Shown here: positions 48,233 through 58,904 of the stretch, piece by piece
Numbering within the stretch: the first letter of the stretch is position 1
Layout: each line of letters starts with the position of its first letter
Origin: Alphaproteobacteria bacterium UBA3002
GTDB lineage: Bacteria; Pseudomonadota; Alphaproteobacteria; Rickettsiales; UBA3002
Assembly: GCA_002346425.1 (NCBI GenBank)
Contig: DDZS01000019.1
Location: 2,142 to 66,141 of the forward strand
Reading direction: 5' to 3'
Length of the DNA stretch: 64,000 nucleotides
The notes under the pieces: generated by a model
Database searches by the model: none
Told to the model about the DNA's origin: nothing
The model's input: the letters and a program-made list of their open reading frames with translations, nothing else
Position numbers and translations under genes: made by a program

Positions 48233-49186
48233 ATGCTGATAGCATTACATATTATTGGTGGCCTATTGTTACTGGTAGCCGGTGGCGAGGGGCTGGTACG
48301 TGGCTCTGTCTCGATTGCCAAAAAAATGGGGATACCGGTGATTATCATCGGCTTGACCATTGTGTCGCTGGGGACTTCAGCCCCGGAAATGGTCATCAGC
48401 GTCTTATCGACCCTGGATGGTAAACCCGACATTGCGATTGGTAATGTGATCGGCAGTAACATTGCCAATATTTTGTTGATCTTAGGGTTAACCGCACTGA
48501 TTTATCCCGTCACAACCGACCCGGACATTATCAAGCGCGATGGCATATTGATGGTGCTTGCCACGATTATCATGGTGATTTTTGCCGAGGGCGGCATCAT
48601 CGGTCGATTCGAAGGCATGATTCTACTAGCGATTACCGCGGGCTATCTGTTCAGCCTGTTTCGCCGCTCACGGCAATCCAATTCACAGGATGTGGTCGAA
48701 GAATTCGAAGAAGAAACCGCGTTTGAATATGAATGGCTGACCTCAATCATCCTGATTGTCGGAGGGATGGCAGCGCTGATTATCGGGGCGGAATTTATGG
48801 TAAACGGGGCCAGTGAATTAGCCCGTATCTATGGCGCAAGTGAAGGCGTTATCGGCGTGACGATTGTTGCGATCGGCACTTCAGCACCCGAGCTGATGAC
48901 GTGTTTAGTCGCCGCTTACCGCAAACATTCGGATATTGCAGTGGGGAATGTGGTGGGCAGTAACTTCTTTAACATCACAGCGGTATTAGGGGTGGCTTCG
49001 ACGACAGCGCCCATGACCGTGAGTCAGGAATTCTTACAAGTAGATATTTGGGTCATGGTTGTGGCTTCGACTCTGCTGGTGCCACTTATGCTCAGCGATA
49101 AAAAGGTCACCCGCACCGAAGGCGGCATCATGGTGTTCTGGTATGTGGCCTATCTGATTTACCAATATATGAAAGTGACTGGTTAA
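48233..49186 (+). CDS. Calcium/sodium antiporter, CaCA family (YrbG-like)
   Basis: 317 residues from the ATG at 48233; an upstream in-frame start at 48176 adds 19 residues of doubtful value. The two inverted repeats of the CaCA family are clear: VSLGTSAPEMVISVLST with GNVIGSNIANILLILG, and AIGTSAPELMTCLVAA with GNVVGSNFFNITAVLG. A cytosolic acidic loop lies between (EEFEEETAFEYEW). Exchanges Ca2+ for Na+ or H+ across the inner membrane. Its stop shares a base with the secF start. Confidence 0.92.
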   Translation: MLIALHIIGGLLLLVAGGEGLVRGSVSIAKKMGIPVIIIGLTIVSLGTSAPEMVISVLSTLDGKPDIAIGNVIGSNIANILLILGLTALIYPVTTDPDIIKRDGILMVLATIIMVIFAEGGIIGRFEGMILLAITAGYLFSLFRRSRQSNSQDVVEEFEEETAFEYEWLTSIILIVGGMAALIIGAEFMVNGASELARIYGASEGVIGVTIVAIGTSAPELMTCLVAAYRKHSDIAVGNVVGSNFFNITAVLGVASTTAPMTVSQEFLQVDIWVMVVASTLLVPLMLSDKKVTRTEGGIMVFWYVAYLIYQYMKVTG

Positions 49187-50121
49187 TGCTTCCATTAAAA
49201 TTGATTCCCGATGATACGCATATCCACTTTATCGCGCGCCGTTGGCTAGGGTTTGCGATTTCGCTGCTGATGATCGTTCTAACCATCGGTACGGTTGCAA
49301 CGCGAGGCTTAAATCTAGGCATCGACTTTTCTGGTGGCATTCTGCTGGAAGTACGCGTCGAGGAAAGCGTGGATCTGGCCGACATGCGCCAGCTGTTTTC
49401 GGATACTTCGCGCTGGGGCGAGGTGTCGTTGCAGGATATTGGTGACAATGGCGATGTAATGATTCGCGTGCAAACCGCGGAGGATGAGGAACAATCGGAA
49501 CGCGTGGCTGCGATTAAGCAGGTATTAAACGAGGCCTATCCCGATATTAGCTACCGCAAAATTGATTATGTTGGGCCGACCGTTGGTCGCGAATTGGTTG
49601 AATCCGGTATTATGGCGCTGGTAATCGCCATGGGGGCGATGATGCTCTACATCTGGTTCCGCTTTGAATGGCAATTTGGTTTAGGCGGCATCATTGCATT
49701 GATTCATGACGCGATTGTCATGCTAGGATTTTATGCCTTAACCGGATTTGATTTCGGCCTGACTTCTATTGCCGCGATACTGACCGTCATTGGCTATTCG
49801 ATCAATGACTCGGTGGTAATCTACGACCGGATTCGCGAAAACATGCGTCGGTATAAGAAAAAACCGGTGATCGAATTGCTTGATATCAGCATCAACCAAA
49901 CCTTGTCGCGGACCATTGTCACGGCCTTTACCACCGTGCTCGCAGCCTTGGCGCTAGCCATTTTCGGTGGCGAAGTGTTGCGTGGTTTCAGCTATGCATT
50001 GGTCGTCGGCGTGATCGTTGGGACCTATTCGTCGATCTTTATTTCCGCGCCGATTTTAATGTATTTCGGCCTGCGTAGCGACAGCTTTGCAGTGGAAGAG
50101 CAGGACGCGGCGACCGCCTGA
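49186..50121 (+). CDS. secF: Protein translocase subunit SecF
   Basis: 311 residues. SecF with SecD uses the proton gradient to finish export through SecYEG. LGIDFSGGILLEVRVEE and the six-span core with LTVIGYSINDSVVIYDRIREN are diagnostic. secD and yajC are not present next to it, which is less usual. Overlaps ribF and the exchanger gene by one base each. Confidence 0.95.
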   Translation: MLPLKLIPDDTHIHFIARRWLGFAISLLMIVLTIGTVATRGLNLGIDFSGGILLEVRVEESVDLADMRQLFSDTSRWGEVSLQDIGDNGDVMIRVQTAEDEEQSERVAAIKQVLNEAYPDISYRKIDYVGPTVGRELVESGIMALVIAMGAMMLYIWFRFEWQFGLGGIIALIHDAIVMLGFYALTGFDFGLTSIAAILTVIGYSINDSVVIYDRIRENMRRYKKKPVIELLDISINQTLSRTIVTAFTTVLAALALAIFGGEVLRGFSYALVVGVIVGTYSSIFISAPILMYFGLRSDSFAVEEQDAATA

Positions 50122-51044
50122 TGCACCTGCTGCGTGATTACCGCGAACTGCCGGGTAACGCGCGTCACGCCGTCTTGGCTATCGGCAATTTCGATGGCTT
50201 GCATCGCGGGCATGCGCAAGTGCTACGGCATCTAAAAGAAAAAGCCCTCCAGTACCAAGCGCCAGCAATGGTGATGAGTTTTGAGCCGTTACCACGCCAG
50301 TATTTTCGTCCAGAAAAACCGAATCTACGTATTCTGCCGCTGCATGAAAAATTGCGGCGTTTGCGCGATGAATTTGCCGTAGATGTGTGCCTGCTGCAGC
50401 GTTTTACTGCCGAATTTGCTAACCTGAGCGCCACAGCTTTTATGCAGCATGTGTTAGAAGAGGGGTTAAGCGCACGCTATGTGATCACGGGTGAAGAATT
50501 CCGCTTCGGTAAGGACCGGGTGGGCGATGTGGCGCTACTTCAGGAATGGTCCCAAGACAAAACGCATCTGGATTGTGAAGCGCTCCCCCTTACCAGCGAT
50601 GGCGAGAAAATTAGCTCCACCCGCGTGCGTGAAGCATTGTTACGCGGTGATATGCCCACGGTCGAGCATCTTTTGGGATACCCATATTATTGGTCGCGTC
50701 GGGTGGTGCATGGCAACAAGCGCGGCGTGGGCGCACCCACCGCGAATCTGTTGCCGCCGCCTACCTTGTTGCCCCGCCGCGGCGTCTATGCCATGCGTAT
50801 CTGGGTGGACGAAACCCCCTATGCAGGGGTGGGTAATTTCGGGATTCAACCCAGCTTTGCCGAACAACAGGAGCGCTTGGAAGTGCATTTATTCGAATAT
50901 CAGGGCGATCTGTATAGCAAGCGCATTACCGTTGAGTGGAAAGCCTTCTTGCGCGATGAACAGGCTTTCGCTACGACCGAGGCATTACGCGCGCAGATTG
51001 CAAAAGACAGCGCGCAAGCAAAGGAGATTGTCCATGCGAAGTAA
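50121..51044 (+). CDS. ribF: Bifunctional riboflavin kinase / FAD synthetase
   Basis: 307 residues. RibF makes FMN then FAD from riboflavin. The N-terminal adenylyltransferase has AIGNFDGLHRGH and the SSTRVREAL motif; the C-terminal riboflavin kinase begins around GYPYYWSRRVVHGNKRG with GAPTANL and YAGVGNFGIQPSF. Overlaps lspA by 11 bases. ribF-lspA (often with ileS between them) is a common bacterial order; ileS is not here. Confidence 0.95.
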   Translation: MHLLRDYRELPGNARHAVLAIGNFDGLHRGHAQVLRHLKEKALQYQAPAMVMSFEPLPRQYFRPEKPNLRILPLHEKLRRLRDEFAVDVCLLQRFTAEFANLSATAFMQHVLEEGLSARYVITGEEFRFGKDRVGDVALLQEWSQDKTHLDCEALPLTSDGEKISSTRVREALLRGDMPTVEHLLGYPYYWSRRVVHGNKRGVGAPTANLLPPPTLLPRRGVYAMRIWVDETPYAGVGNFGIQPSFAEQQERLEVHLFEYQGDLYSKRITVEWKAFLRDEQAFATTEALRAQIAKDSAQAKEIVHAK

Positions 51045-51522
51045 AACCATCGGGCTGAGCATCGCAGTAGTGGCATGCCTGATCGATCAGTTCCATAAAC
51101 ATGTCATGCTCTTTTGGGTCGATATGCCAAACCGCCCGCCCATTGAAGTAACCGACTTTTTTAATTTCGTGATGGTATGGAATCCCGGCGTCAGCTTTGG
51201 TCTTTTCCCAGCAAACTCACCAGCGGGAATGTGGTTTTTAATCGCAGTCGCCGCGGGTATTTGCGCCGTTATGCTGGTGTGGTTATGGAAGAAACCTGAT
51301 CGTCTGGTTTTAACGGGTATCGGGCTAGTCATCGGCGGGGCGGTAGGTAATGTGATCGATCGCCTGCGCTTCGGCGCCGTGGCTGATTTTTTCGATTTTC
51401 ATGTCGCGGGCTGGCATTATCCCGCGTTTAATCTGGCGGATAGCTGGATTTTTATCGGCGTCATGCTGTTGTTGTGGGATAGTTTCCGAACGAAGAAAAC
51501 TGCTGACAGCGACGCTGGCTAA
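51034..51522 (+). CDS. lspA: Lipoprotein signal peptidase
   Basis: 162 residues from the ATG at 51034. LspA cuts prolipoproteins after diacylglyceryl transfer, at the inner membrane. Four spans. Catalytic aspartates fit VIDRLRFGAVADFFDF and FNLADSWIFIG; LIDQFHKH holds the conserved N-terminal D-Q-x-x-K. The following gene encodes one of its probable substrates. The frame is open upstream inside ribF, which I regard as chance. Confidence 0.94.
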   Translation: MRSKTIGLSIAVVACLIDQFHKHVMLFWVDMPNRPPIEVTDFFNFVMVWNPGVSFGLFPANSPAGMWFLIAVAAGICAVMLVWLWKKPDRLVLTGIGLVIGGAVGNVIDRLRFGAVADFFDFHVAGWHYPAFNLADSWIFIGVMLLLWDSFRTKKTADSDAG

Positions 51523-51541
51523 GCTTGCTTTTCACGTGGCC

Positions 51542-52201
51542 ATGACTAAGCTAGCGCGCATGAGAGCGTTTGTTCCGGTTTTGATAGTGATGGTGCTGAC
51601 GGCCTGCGGTAGTGGCGGCAATGTACGCCAGACGCTAGGGCTGAACAAATCCGCCCCCGATGAGTTTAAGGTTGTCTCACGCCCACCGCTCAGCGTCCCG
51701 CCGGAATTCTTTTTGGAACCGCCTCGCCCCGGCGAACCGCCACGCGAAACGCAACGGGCGGAAGATCGCGCCGAAAGCCTGTTACTGCAGGACAGCGACT
51801 TGGAGCTGGATTTGAGCGGTGAATTGGGTAGTGAACTAGGTAGTCTGGATGGCTTTGAGATGAGCAGCGTCCCCACCGCGACCGACCCAGTCTTAACCAG
51901 TAGTGTTGGCTCCGTCGGTGAATCGCGTTTTTTGGAACGCATCGGTGCGGATGATGCCGATGATGAAATCCGGCTGAAATTAATTCAAGATCGCCAGAGC
52001 ACTTCTGAGGAAGAAGATACGACGCAAAATGCCGTGCAGCGTTGGCTCGGTCTGGATGCCACCGACGACTCCGTAGTAAATCCTCAGGGCGAGGCAGAGC
52101 GCATCCGCGAGAAAATGGATAAAGAAGAGACCATCAGCGGCGAAGACGCCGTCATTGATGATCCGAAAGAACGCAGTGTTATTGATCAGATATTTAATTA
52201 G
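51542..52201 (+). CDS. DUF3035 lipoprotein
   Basis: 219 residues from the ATG at 51542 (a second ATG at 51560 is equally good). The signal MRAFVPVLIVMVLTAC has lipobox LTAC. The mature protein is acidic and rich in Glu, Asp, Ser and Pro, with FKVVSRPPLSVPPEFFLEPP, which is typical of DUF3035. As I recall, the Caulobacter BAM accessory lipoprotein BamF belongs to this family, so an outer-membrane assembly role is possible. The 3' end overlaps the peptidase gene by about 44 bases. Confidence 0.85.
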   Translation: MTKLARMRAFVPVLIVMVLTACGSGGNVRQTLGLNKSAPDEFKVVSRPPLSVPPEFFLEPPRPGEPPRETQRAEDRAESLLLQDSDLELDLSGELGSELGSLDGFEMSSVPTATDPVLTSSVGSVGESRFLERIGADDADDEIRLKLIQDRQSTSEEEDTTQNAVQRWLGLDATDDSVVNPQGEAERIREKMDKEETISGEDAVIDDPKERSVIDQIFN

Positions 52202-53516
52202 TCTGCTACTCGTGCTGGCGCTTCCGGCGCACGCGGCAGACATTCAGATTGAAGAATTCACATTATCGAACGGCATGCCGGTTATTCTGGTGCCCAACCA
52301 CCGCGTACCTGCGGTCAATCATACGCTTTGGCTGCCTGTAGGGGCAGCGGATGATCCGCGCGGTGCGTCGGGATTGGCGCATTACCATGAACATTTAATG
52401 TTTAAAGGCACGCCGAAAAATTCCGAAGGCACATATGAACGCATGGTGGAATCGCTGGGCGGTGAAACCAATGCCTTTACCGGAGCGGATTATACCGGAT
52501 TTTACGTGACCATCGCGACAGAACATCTCGAAAAAATTATGGCGTTGGAAGCGGATCGGTTTCAGCATCTGGCACCAAGCGCCAATGACTATGCCAAAGA
52601 GCGCGAGGTGATTATTGAAGAACGCCGATCGCGCATCGAAAATCAGCCGATGGCGCTGATAAAAGAACAAATCAACGCAGCGCTCTATCAGCACCATCCC
52701 TACCAAATTCCGATTATCGGTTGGATGCATGAGATGCAAACGCTAAGTGCGGAAGATGCCAAGCAGTTTTACGACACCTATTACCACGCCGGAAATATGG
52801 TTTTGGTGGTCGCGGGCGATATTAAACGCGATGAGCTGAAGCGACTGGCGGAGAAATATTATGGTACGATTCCTGCCAAACCGGACTACCAGCGCAACTG
52901 GGTGAACGAACCGCCACAACGCGCGGCGCGGCAGGTAGTGTTGCGTCACCCGCAAGTCAAACAGCCGCAATGGCTGCGTTATTATCTTCTGCCATCGTAC
53001 AACACACCGGTGGATGGTCAGGGGACGGAACACGCTTTGCCACTGGCCTTATTCGCCCAATGGTTAGGCGGTGGCTCGACCGGCTTGCTGTATCAAAAGC
53101 TGGTGCAGGAGCAAGGCATAGCGGTAAGCGCCAGTGCGGGCTATTCCGGGCTTTCGGCCGGACCCTCTGAATTGGTGATAAGTGTAACTCCTGCTGCTGG
53201 GGTGAGCATGGAAGCCCTTGAAAAGGCCGTTGATCAAGTCATCGATGAAGCGGTGGCGCAACCTATCCCCGCTGAGGATCTACAGCGGATTAAAACCTTA
53301 TTTAACGCAGAAGCGATTTACGCGCGTGAAGGGCTGCAGTCGCTCGCAAGTTATGTCGGCATGCTAAAAATGCTTGGACTGCCGATGGATTTCATTACCG
53401 ATTGGGAAGGCAAAGTAAATGCCGTCGATGCCGAAGCCATTCAGGCTGCATCCGAATTATTGCGCCGGGAAGCGTCAGTCACAGGCCATTTGCTGCCAGA
53501 GGAGAAATCGCCATGA
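52158..53516 (+). CDS. M16 zinc peptidase, catalytic subunit, exported
   Basis: 452 residues from the ATG at 52158; a GTG at 52176 would give a neater signal peptide (LLIRYLISLLLVLALPAHA). The zinc motif HxxEH is present as HYHEH, with the distal Glu in the following helix (EREVIIEERRSR is nearby). Pitrilysin/insulinase family; most bacterial forms act in the periplasm. The second M16 gene overlaps its stop by four bases, so the two make a heterodimer of catalytic and non-catalytic chains, as in mitochondrial MPP. Confidence 0.92.
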   Translation: MIRKNAVLLIRYLISLLLVLALPAHAADIQIEEFTLSNGMPVILVPNHRVPAVNHTLWLPVGAADDPRGASGLAHYHEHLMFKGTPKNSEGTYERMVESLGGETNAFTGADYTGFYVTIATEHLEKIMALEADRFQHLAPSANDYAKEREVIIEERRSRIENQPMALIKEQINAALYQHHPYQIPIIGWMHEMQTLSAEDAKQFYDTYYHAGNMVLVVAGDIKRDELKRLAEKYYGTIPAKPDYQRNWVNEPPQRAARQVVLRHPQVKQPQWLRYYLLPSYNTPVDGQGTEHALPLALFAQWLGGGSTGLLYQKLVQEQGIAVSASAGYSGLSAGPSELVISVTPAAGVSMEALEKAVDQVIDEAVAQPIPAEDLQRIKTLFNAEAIYAREGLQSLASYVGMLKMLGLPMDFITDWEGKVNAVDAEAIQAASELLRREASVTGHLLPEEKSP

Positions 53517-54811
53517 GGTTGCTCGCCTGCCTGTTACTATTATGGGCCGTGCCAGCGCATGCCTTTGTGCCGGTGCAGGTGATTGAAGCGGAGGGGAAAA
53601 CCGCATGGCTGGCGGAAGAAACCAGCGTGCCGGCGTTTGAGATTCGCCTGCGCTTTACCAATAGCGGCAGCGCGTTTGACCCGAAAGAGAAACTTGGTCT
53701 CGCCTGGCTTGCGGGTGCAATGTTGGAAGAAGGCACCACCGAACATGACGCGCAAGCTTTTGCGCGCGCGCTGGAAGAGAAAGCGATCAGCCTGAATGTG
53801 TCGGTCGGCGAAGAAGATATCATCGTGCATCTTAAAAGCCTGAGCGCCGAGCGCGAGACGGCCATCGCATTGATGCGCGAATTGCTGAGCAAACCGGCGC
53901 TGAATACAGAGCGTCTGCGCGAAGTGAAGCAGCGAATGCAAGCGATTCGTCAGCGCCAGCAGGAATCGCCTTATTACCATGCCAGCCAGCTATGGTGGCG
54001 CACGGCATATGGCGATCATCCGTATAGCTGGCCGACGCTTGGCACTGAAGAAAGCGTGGCGAACCTGACCGCAGAAGACTTAAAAGCGTTTTATCAGCGC
54101 CATGTAACGCAGGCCAATATGACGATCAGTGCAGCGGGCGATATCAGTGCGTCACAGCTGCGTGATTTTTTACAGCAGTTACGCGCTTTGCCACTTGCTG
54201 ATCGCTTTACGGCTACGGATATTCCTGCGCCGCAATGGCAGGCATCTACAGACCATGCCAGCCATGCCATGGACGTCCCGCAAAGTGTTATCCAGTTTGG
54301 CGGACCGGGCATATCCCGTGACGATCCGGACTTTTACGCGGCATTCGTGTTTAATCAAATTGTGGGCGGTAGCAGCCTGACCTCCATTCTCGGTGAGGAA
54401 GTGCGCAAGAAAAAAGGCTATACCTACGGCATCAATACGGACTTACAGCAGCTTGGCGAAACGGCGTATTGGATCGGTCAATATGCCACGCAAGCGGCAA
54501 CGGCTGAAGCATCGCTTGACGTCGTGCGACAGACGCTACAACACGTAGCTGCTGGCATAACCGACGCCCAGATGCAGCAAGCAAAGGATTATCTGACTGG
54601 ATCATTTCCGTTGCAACTGGATAGTAATGCCGGTCTGATCGCCTATCTCGACAGTATGCAACGTTATGAGTTGGGGCCGGACTATTTGGATAAGCGTAAC
54701 GCGTATATCCGCGCTGTCGACATGGCAGCCGTAAACCGGGTGGCGAAACGGTTGCTCTCAGATAAGGGGCTGTTATACGTAGTAGCAGGACAACAAGCGA
54801 GAGACGAATGA
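53513..54811 (+). CDS. M16 peptidase-like protein, non-catalytic partner, exported
   Basis: 432 residues from the ATG at 53513, which overlaps the preceding stop (ATGA). Signal peptide MRLLACLLLLWAVPAHA. The zinc motif is missing: where HxxEH is expected there is AGAMLEEGTTEHD. The substrate-binding Arg/Tyr pair of M16 proteins may be in KKKGYTYGI. It probably pairs with the catalytic subunit encoded upstream. The last four bases overlap pgi. Confidence 0.9.
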   Translation: MRLLACLLLLWAVPAHAFVPVQVIEAEGKTAWLAEETSVPAFEIRLRFTNSGSAFDPKEKLGLAWLAGAMLEEGTTEHDAQAFARALEEKAISLNVSVGEEDIIVHLKSLSAERETAIALMRELLSKPALNTERLREVKQRMQAIRQRQQESPYYHASQLWWRTAYGDHPYSWPTLGTEESVANLTAEDLKAFYQRHVTQANMTISAAGDISASQLRDFLQQLRALPLADRFTATDIPAPQWQASTDHASHAMDVPQSVIQFGGPGISRDDPDFYAAFVFNQIVGGSSLTSILGEEVRKKKGYTYGINTDLQQLGETAYWIGQYATQAATAEASLDVVRQTLQHVAAGITDAQMQQAKDYLTGSFPLQLDSNAGLIAYLDSMQRYELGPDYLDKRNAYIRAVDMAAVNRVAKRLLSDKGLLYVVAGQQARDE

Positions 54812-56055
54812 CATCGACATTATTAAATCTGGATCATACGAGTAATGCAGAGCAAAGCGCGCTGAAAAACATGCGCGACAAAGTGCCTGCGGTAGCAAAA
54901 CAATTCGATCAATGGATGGCCGAAAAAGCACTGCCATTGCTGCATCTGCCAGAGCGGCAGGACGATATGGAGCAAGTGCTCAAACGCGCGGCCCAGATTT
55001 GCGAAACTTCCAAACATTTGCTGGTGCTTGGCACGGGTGGCTCCAGTTTGGGTGGACAAACCTTATGCAGCCTGACAGATAGCGGCTTCCCGGTGACGTT
55101 CGTCGACAATGTCGACCCGCATACGATTGCGCGCTATCTGACCAAAGACCATATCGCGCATACGCATCTCTTATTGATCAGTAAATCCGGCGGTACGCTG
55201 GAAACGCTGGCGCAGGGGCTTGTCTTATTGAAAGCGAAAGCAGAGCATTTCGGCACGAAGGATCTGGCGGCTCATGCCAGCGTTATCACTATGCCGGGCG
55301 ACCGTGCATTACGTGAGCTAGCGGCGCATTATAACTTGCCGGTAATTGATCACGACCCCGATGTCGGCGGCCGTTTTTCAGTACTAAGTTCGGTGGGCTT
55401 GCTTCCTGCGGCAGTTGCAGGGCTGGATGTGCAGGCGATTCGCGCTGGCGCGGCGGATGCGATTGCAAAGCTGAAAAAAGACCCGCAAAAAGCGCTGGAT
55501 GGCGCCTGCTGGCAAGCCGCGATGATGGACACGCGTACCGTTTCGGTGATGATGCCTTATTGCGACCGGCTGGAATGTTTCAGCGCGTGGTTCAAACAGC
55601 TCTGGGCGGAAAGCTTAGGCAAAGACGGGCTGGGCTCCACCCCGTGTGACGCACTGGGCGCGGTGGACCAACATAGTCAGTTACAGCTCTGGCTGGATGG
55701 GCCGAAGAATAAAATCTTCACCATTTTTACGGTGAAACAGGATGACAGCATCCGCATTCCCGCGGCTCCATTTGATGGCTTTGAATATCTGAAAGACAAG
55801 TCGATGGGTGACGTGCTGGTCGCGCTGCAAGAAGGCACCATCGAAACCCTGAAACGCCATCACCTACCGATGCGAGTGGTGAGCTTGCCGGATGTGTCAG
55901 AGCGTATTATCGGCGAATGGCTGATGCAGATGATGCTCGAGACCATTGCCGTGGCGCAAATGATCGGCGTTGATGCGTTCGATCAGCCTGCCGTGGAAGA
56001 AAGCAAGATTCTGGCGCGCGCCACCTTAAATGGGGAGCAGGCCAGCGCGGCATGA
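54808..56055 (+). CDS. pgi: Glucose-6-phosphate isomerase, short form
   Basis: 415 residues, compared with about 550 in E. coli and about 450 in Bacillus. It interconverts glucose 6-phosphate and fructose 6-phosphate. [13 protein letters not shown] and [11 protein letters not shown] bind the sugar phosphate; [13 protein letters not shown] and [13 protein letters not shown] are the two PGI signatures. The short form lacks N- and C-terminal extensions but keeps all motifs. Overlaps the neighbours by four bases on each side. Confidence 0.92.
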   Translation: MTSTLLNLDHTSNAEQSALKNMRDKVPAVAKQFDQWMAEKALPLLHLPERQDDMEQVLKRAAQICETSKHLLVLGTGGSSLGGQTLCSLTDSGFPVTFVDNVDPHTIARYLTKDHIAHTHLLLISKSGGTLETLAQGLVLLKAKAEHFGTKDLAAHASVITMPGDRALRELAAHYNLPVIDHDPDVGGRFSVLSSVGLLPAAVAGLDVQAIRAGAADAIAKLKKDPQKALDGACWQAAMMDTRTVSVMMPYCDRLECFSAWFKQLWAESLGKDGLGSTPCDALGAVDQHSQLQLWLDGPKNKIFTIFTVKQDDSIRIPAAPFDGFEYLKDKSMGDVLVALQEGTIETLKRHHLPMRVVSLPDVSERIIGEWLMQMMLETIAVAQMIGVDAFDQPAVEESKILARATLNGEQASAA

Positions 56056-57863
56056 AGATCCGCATTCTCCCCAGTAATCTGGTCAACCAGATCGCGGCGG
56101 GCGAGGTAATCGAGCGCCCGGCCTCGGTGGTGAAAGAATTGGTGGAAAACGCGATCGACGCAGGTGCCACCCATATCGATATCACGCTGCAACAGGCGGG
56201 TAAAAGCATTATCAAAGTGACGGATAATGGCTGTGGCATGGATGCGGACACCTTGCAATTGGCGATTCAACGTCATGCGACGTCTAAGCTGCCGGATGAG
56301 GATTTGCTGAATATTCACCATCTCGGTTTTCGTGGCGAGGCGTTGCCTTCCATCGGCTCGGTCAGCCGCGTGGCGATCAGTAGCCGCACCGCCGGTGATG
56401 ACAGTGGCTGGCAGATTCGCGTCGAAGGCGGCGCGGTATCGGAACTACACCCCGCTGCCGTAGCCAAGGGCACGAGTATCGAAGTGCGCGACCTGTTTTA
56501 TGCCACGCCAGCGCGGCTGAAATTTCTTAAAACCGATCGCAGCGAAACGGGCGCGGTGAAGGACATGGTGCAACGTATCGCAATGGCCAATCCGACCGTC
56601 GGGTTTACTCTGCAACATGACGGCAAATCCCTGTTGCGTCATAGTGCAAGTCAGCAAGAATTGTGGGATGCCGCAGAACAGCGTATGCGCTCAGTGCTCG
56701 GTGAGGCATTCGTCACCAATGCGCTGCGTATCGAACAGCAGCGCGAAGATTTAATCCTGCGAGGGTTTGCAGGGGTTCCGACCTACAACCGCGGGACGGG
56801 CAGCGAGCAATATCTTTTTGTGAATGGCCGCCCGGTCAAAGATCGCTTGTTGCTGGGCGTCGTGCGTGCGGCCTATCAGGATTTTCTGGCGCGCGATCGC
56901 CATCCGGTGGTGGTGCTGTTCTTAGAAGTGCCGCCCGAACAGGTGGATGTAAATGTGCATCCGGCCAAAGCGGAGGTGCGTTTTCGGGATACCGGCATGG
57001 TGCGGGGCTTATTGCTTGGCGCCCTGAGGCATACGCTGGCAGAGGCGGGGTTCCGCGCCTCGACCACCGTAGCGCAGCAAGCCTTGGGCGCAATGCGGCC
57101 CACCAGCTTCCCGCAGTATCAGGGAGGACATAACTCGCCCACCTCATTGACCTATGCTTATGAACCGGCGAGTGCCGCCTATGCCTCGGCCCCGCAAGCC
57201 AGTTTTGCTTTGCCTGATGCCGCCCCCGTCGCCCAGATGGCGCAGGAACAATTGCCGCAAAAGGTCGAAGAACTCGCCGCCTATCCCTTAGGCGCGGCCC
57301 GCGCGCAATTGCACGAAACCTACATTATCGCCCAGACCAAAGAAGGACTGGTAATGGTCGATCAACATGCGGCGCATGAGCGGCTGGTTTATGAAAAAAT
57401 GAAAGCGCAAATGGCAGCTAGCGGTATGAAACGACAAGCACTGCTTTTGCCTGAGGTCATTGAGCTTGGGGAAGATACGTGTGAGGCGCTGCTAAAACAT
57501 GCGGCGGCGCTGGAACAATGCGGGTTGGTGATTGAAGCCTTCGGCGAAGGTGCCATCGTGGTACGTGAGATTCCTTCTGTGCTCGGCGACATTAACGTGA
57601 CGGCACTGGTTCAGGATTTAGCAGATAATCTTGAGGAATGGGGCGAGACCTTAGCGCTGAACGAGAAGATTGAGCATGTCTGCGGTACGCTCGCCTGTCA
57701 TAATAGCGTGCGGGCGGGACGGCGGTTACATGTCGATGAAATGAACGCGTTATTGCGCCAGATGGAAGCCACGCCGTATTCCGGCCAGTGCAATCATGGT
57801 CGTCCGACCTATGTCGAGCTGAAACTAGCGGATATTGAAAGGCTATTCGGCCGCAGAGAATAG
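56052..57863 (+). CDS. mutL: DNA mismatch repair protein MutL
   Basis: 603 residues. MutL links MutS mismatch recognition to strand removal. The GHKL ATPase domain has [22 protein letters not shown] and [27 protein letters not shown] closes the N-terminal part. The linker (residues 350-410 or so) is rich in Ala, Ser, Pro and Gln. The C-terminal dimer domain has [19 protein letters not shown] and, at the end, [12 protein letters not shown] and [16 protein letters not shown]. The ATG overlaps the pgi stop by four bases. Confidence 0.96.
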   Translation: MKIRILPSNLVNQIAAGEVIERPASVVKELVENAIDAGATHIDITLQQAGKSIIKVTDNGCGMDADTLQLAIQRHATSKLPDEDLLNIHHLGFRGEALPSIGSVSRVAISSRTAGDDSGWQIRVEGGAVSELHPAAVAKGTSIEVRDLFYATPARLKFLKTDRSETGAVKDMVQRIAMANPTVGFTLQHDGKSLLRHSASQQELWDAAEQRMRSVLGEAFVTNALRIEQQREDLILRGFAGVPTYNRGTGSEQYLFVNGRPVKDRLLLGVVRAAYQDFLARDRHPVVVLFLEVPPEQVDVNVHPAKAEVRFRDTGMVRGLLLGALRHTLAEAGFRASTTVAQQALGAMRPTSFPQYQGGHNSPTSLTYAYEPASAAYASAPQASFALPDAAPVAQMAQEQLPQKVEELAAYPLGAARAQLHETYIIAQTKEGLVMVDQHAAHERLVYEKMKAQMAASGMKRQALLLPEVIELGEDTCEALLKHAAALEQCGLVIEAFGEGAIVVREIPSVLGDINVTALVQDLADNLEEWGETLALNEKIEHVCGTLACHNSVRAGRRLHVDEMNALLRQMEATPYSGQCNHGRPTYVELKLADIERLFGRRE

Positions 57864-57911
57864 GGCATTTCAACACATGACAAAGAGAATCGCGCCCTCT
57901 ATAGTGCCGCC

Positions 57912-58904
57912 ATGCAAATCACCTATATTCTGCTGATTGCGATTTCAACGCTTGTCATGGTGTCTGTGATGGTGCCACTGGCGCTGTTTATCATGCAACG
58001 CCTGGCCAAATTCGCGGAGAAGAACGAACGCAGCAATCATGAAGTACCAGTGCCAACCGGAATTGGCATCGCGTTTATTATTGTCGCCGCGGGATTTATG
58101 GTCATCGCGCATGCTCCGACGCCGATTATTGCCGGTATGCTGGTACTTGGCGCGGTGGGTTTTATGGACGACTGGCGCGGCTTAGGGGTTGGCTTGCGAC
58201 TCGCGGCACAGGCAATCGCGGTGGCCTACGGAATGACCGTAGTAGGTGTGGATGTATTTCAGGGGCTGTTGCCCGATTGGGCGGGGCTTACGCTTGTTGC
58301 ACTGTTATGGGTATGGATGATTAATCTCACCAACTTTATGGATGGTATTGATGAGCTAACCACCCTGCATGTGGGGACCTTATGTCTGGGCATGATTGCG
58401 GTGACATTGCTTAATCCTGCAGCGGCGCCAGCGATTGCCATCGACGCGCTGATTATCCTCATCTGCCTGATTGCCTTTTTCCCCTACAACAAACACCCCG
58501 CCTGTTGTTTCATGGGCGATGCGGGGAGTTTGCCTTTGGGCTTTGTCTCGGCCTATCTATTATTTCATATGGCCGAAGAAGGCGCATGGGCCGCAGCGTT
58601 AATTTTACCGGCTTACTACCTGACCGATGCGACGCTGACACTGATCGCGCGGTTATTGCAGGGTGAAAAAATCTGGCAGGCGCATTCAAAACATTTCTAC
58701 CAGCGCGCAGTGCGAGGCGGGTGGAGCCATAGCGAAGTCGCGCGGTGGGTGGCCTGTACCAACATGCTGCTGATTGGGCTGGCCATCGCTACGCTTTATG
58801 TGCCGACAGCGCCAATCATTCTGGTGATTGCGGCCTATGTCGTCGCTTTCCTGCTCTGCGCCATGTTCACCCGGCGGAAAACCGTACAAGCCTATGCGGC
58901 GTAG
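57912..58904 (+). CDS. Glycosyl transferase family 4 (WecA/MraY-like sugar-phosphate transferase)
   Basis: 330 residues with about ten spans. Such enzymes move a sugar 1-phosphate from a UDP-sugar to undecaprenyl phosphate at the inner membrane, the first step of O-antigen or other glycan building. VPTGIGIAFI, MDDWRGLGVGLRL, NFMDGIDEL and FMGDAGSLPLGF are the family motifs with their aspartates. The CapD-like enzyme next door overlaps by 11 bases; together they could make and use a modified UDP-HexNAc. Confidence 0.9.
   Translation: MQITYILLIAISTLVMVSVMVPLALFIMQRLAKFAEKNERSNHEVPVPTGIGIAFIIVAAGFMVIAHAPTPIIAGMLVLGAVGFMDDWRGLGVGLRLAAQAIAVAYGMTVVGVDVFQGLLPDWAGLTLVALLWVWMINLTNFMDGIDELTTLHVGTLCLGMIAVTLLNPAAAPAIAIDALIILICLIAFFPYNKHPACCFMGDAGSLPLGFVSAYLLFHMAEEGAWAAALILPAYYLTDATLTLIARLLQGEKIWQAHSKHFYQRAVRGGWSHSEVARWVACTNMLLIGLAIATLYVPTAPIILVIAAYVVAFLLCAMFTRRKTVQAYAA

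Noticed and set aside
51533..51545. Half parS-like word TTTTCACGTGGCC before the DUF3035 gene
   Set aside because: The right half does not match; a chance CACGTG core.
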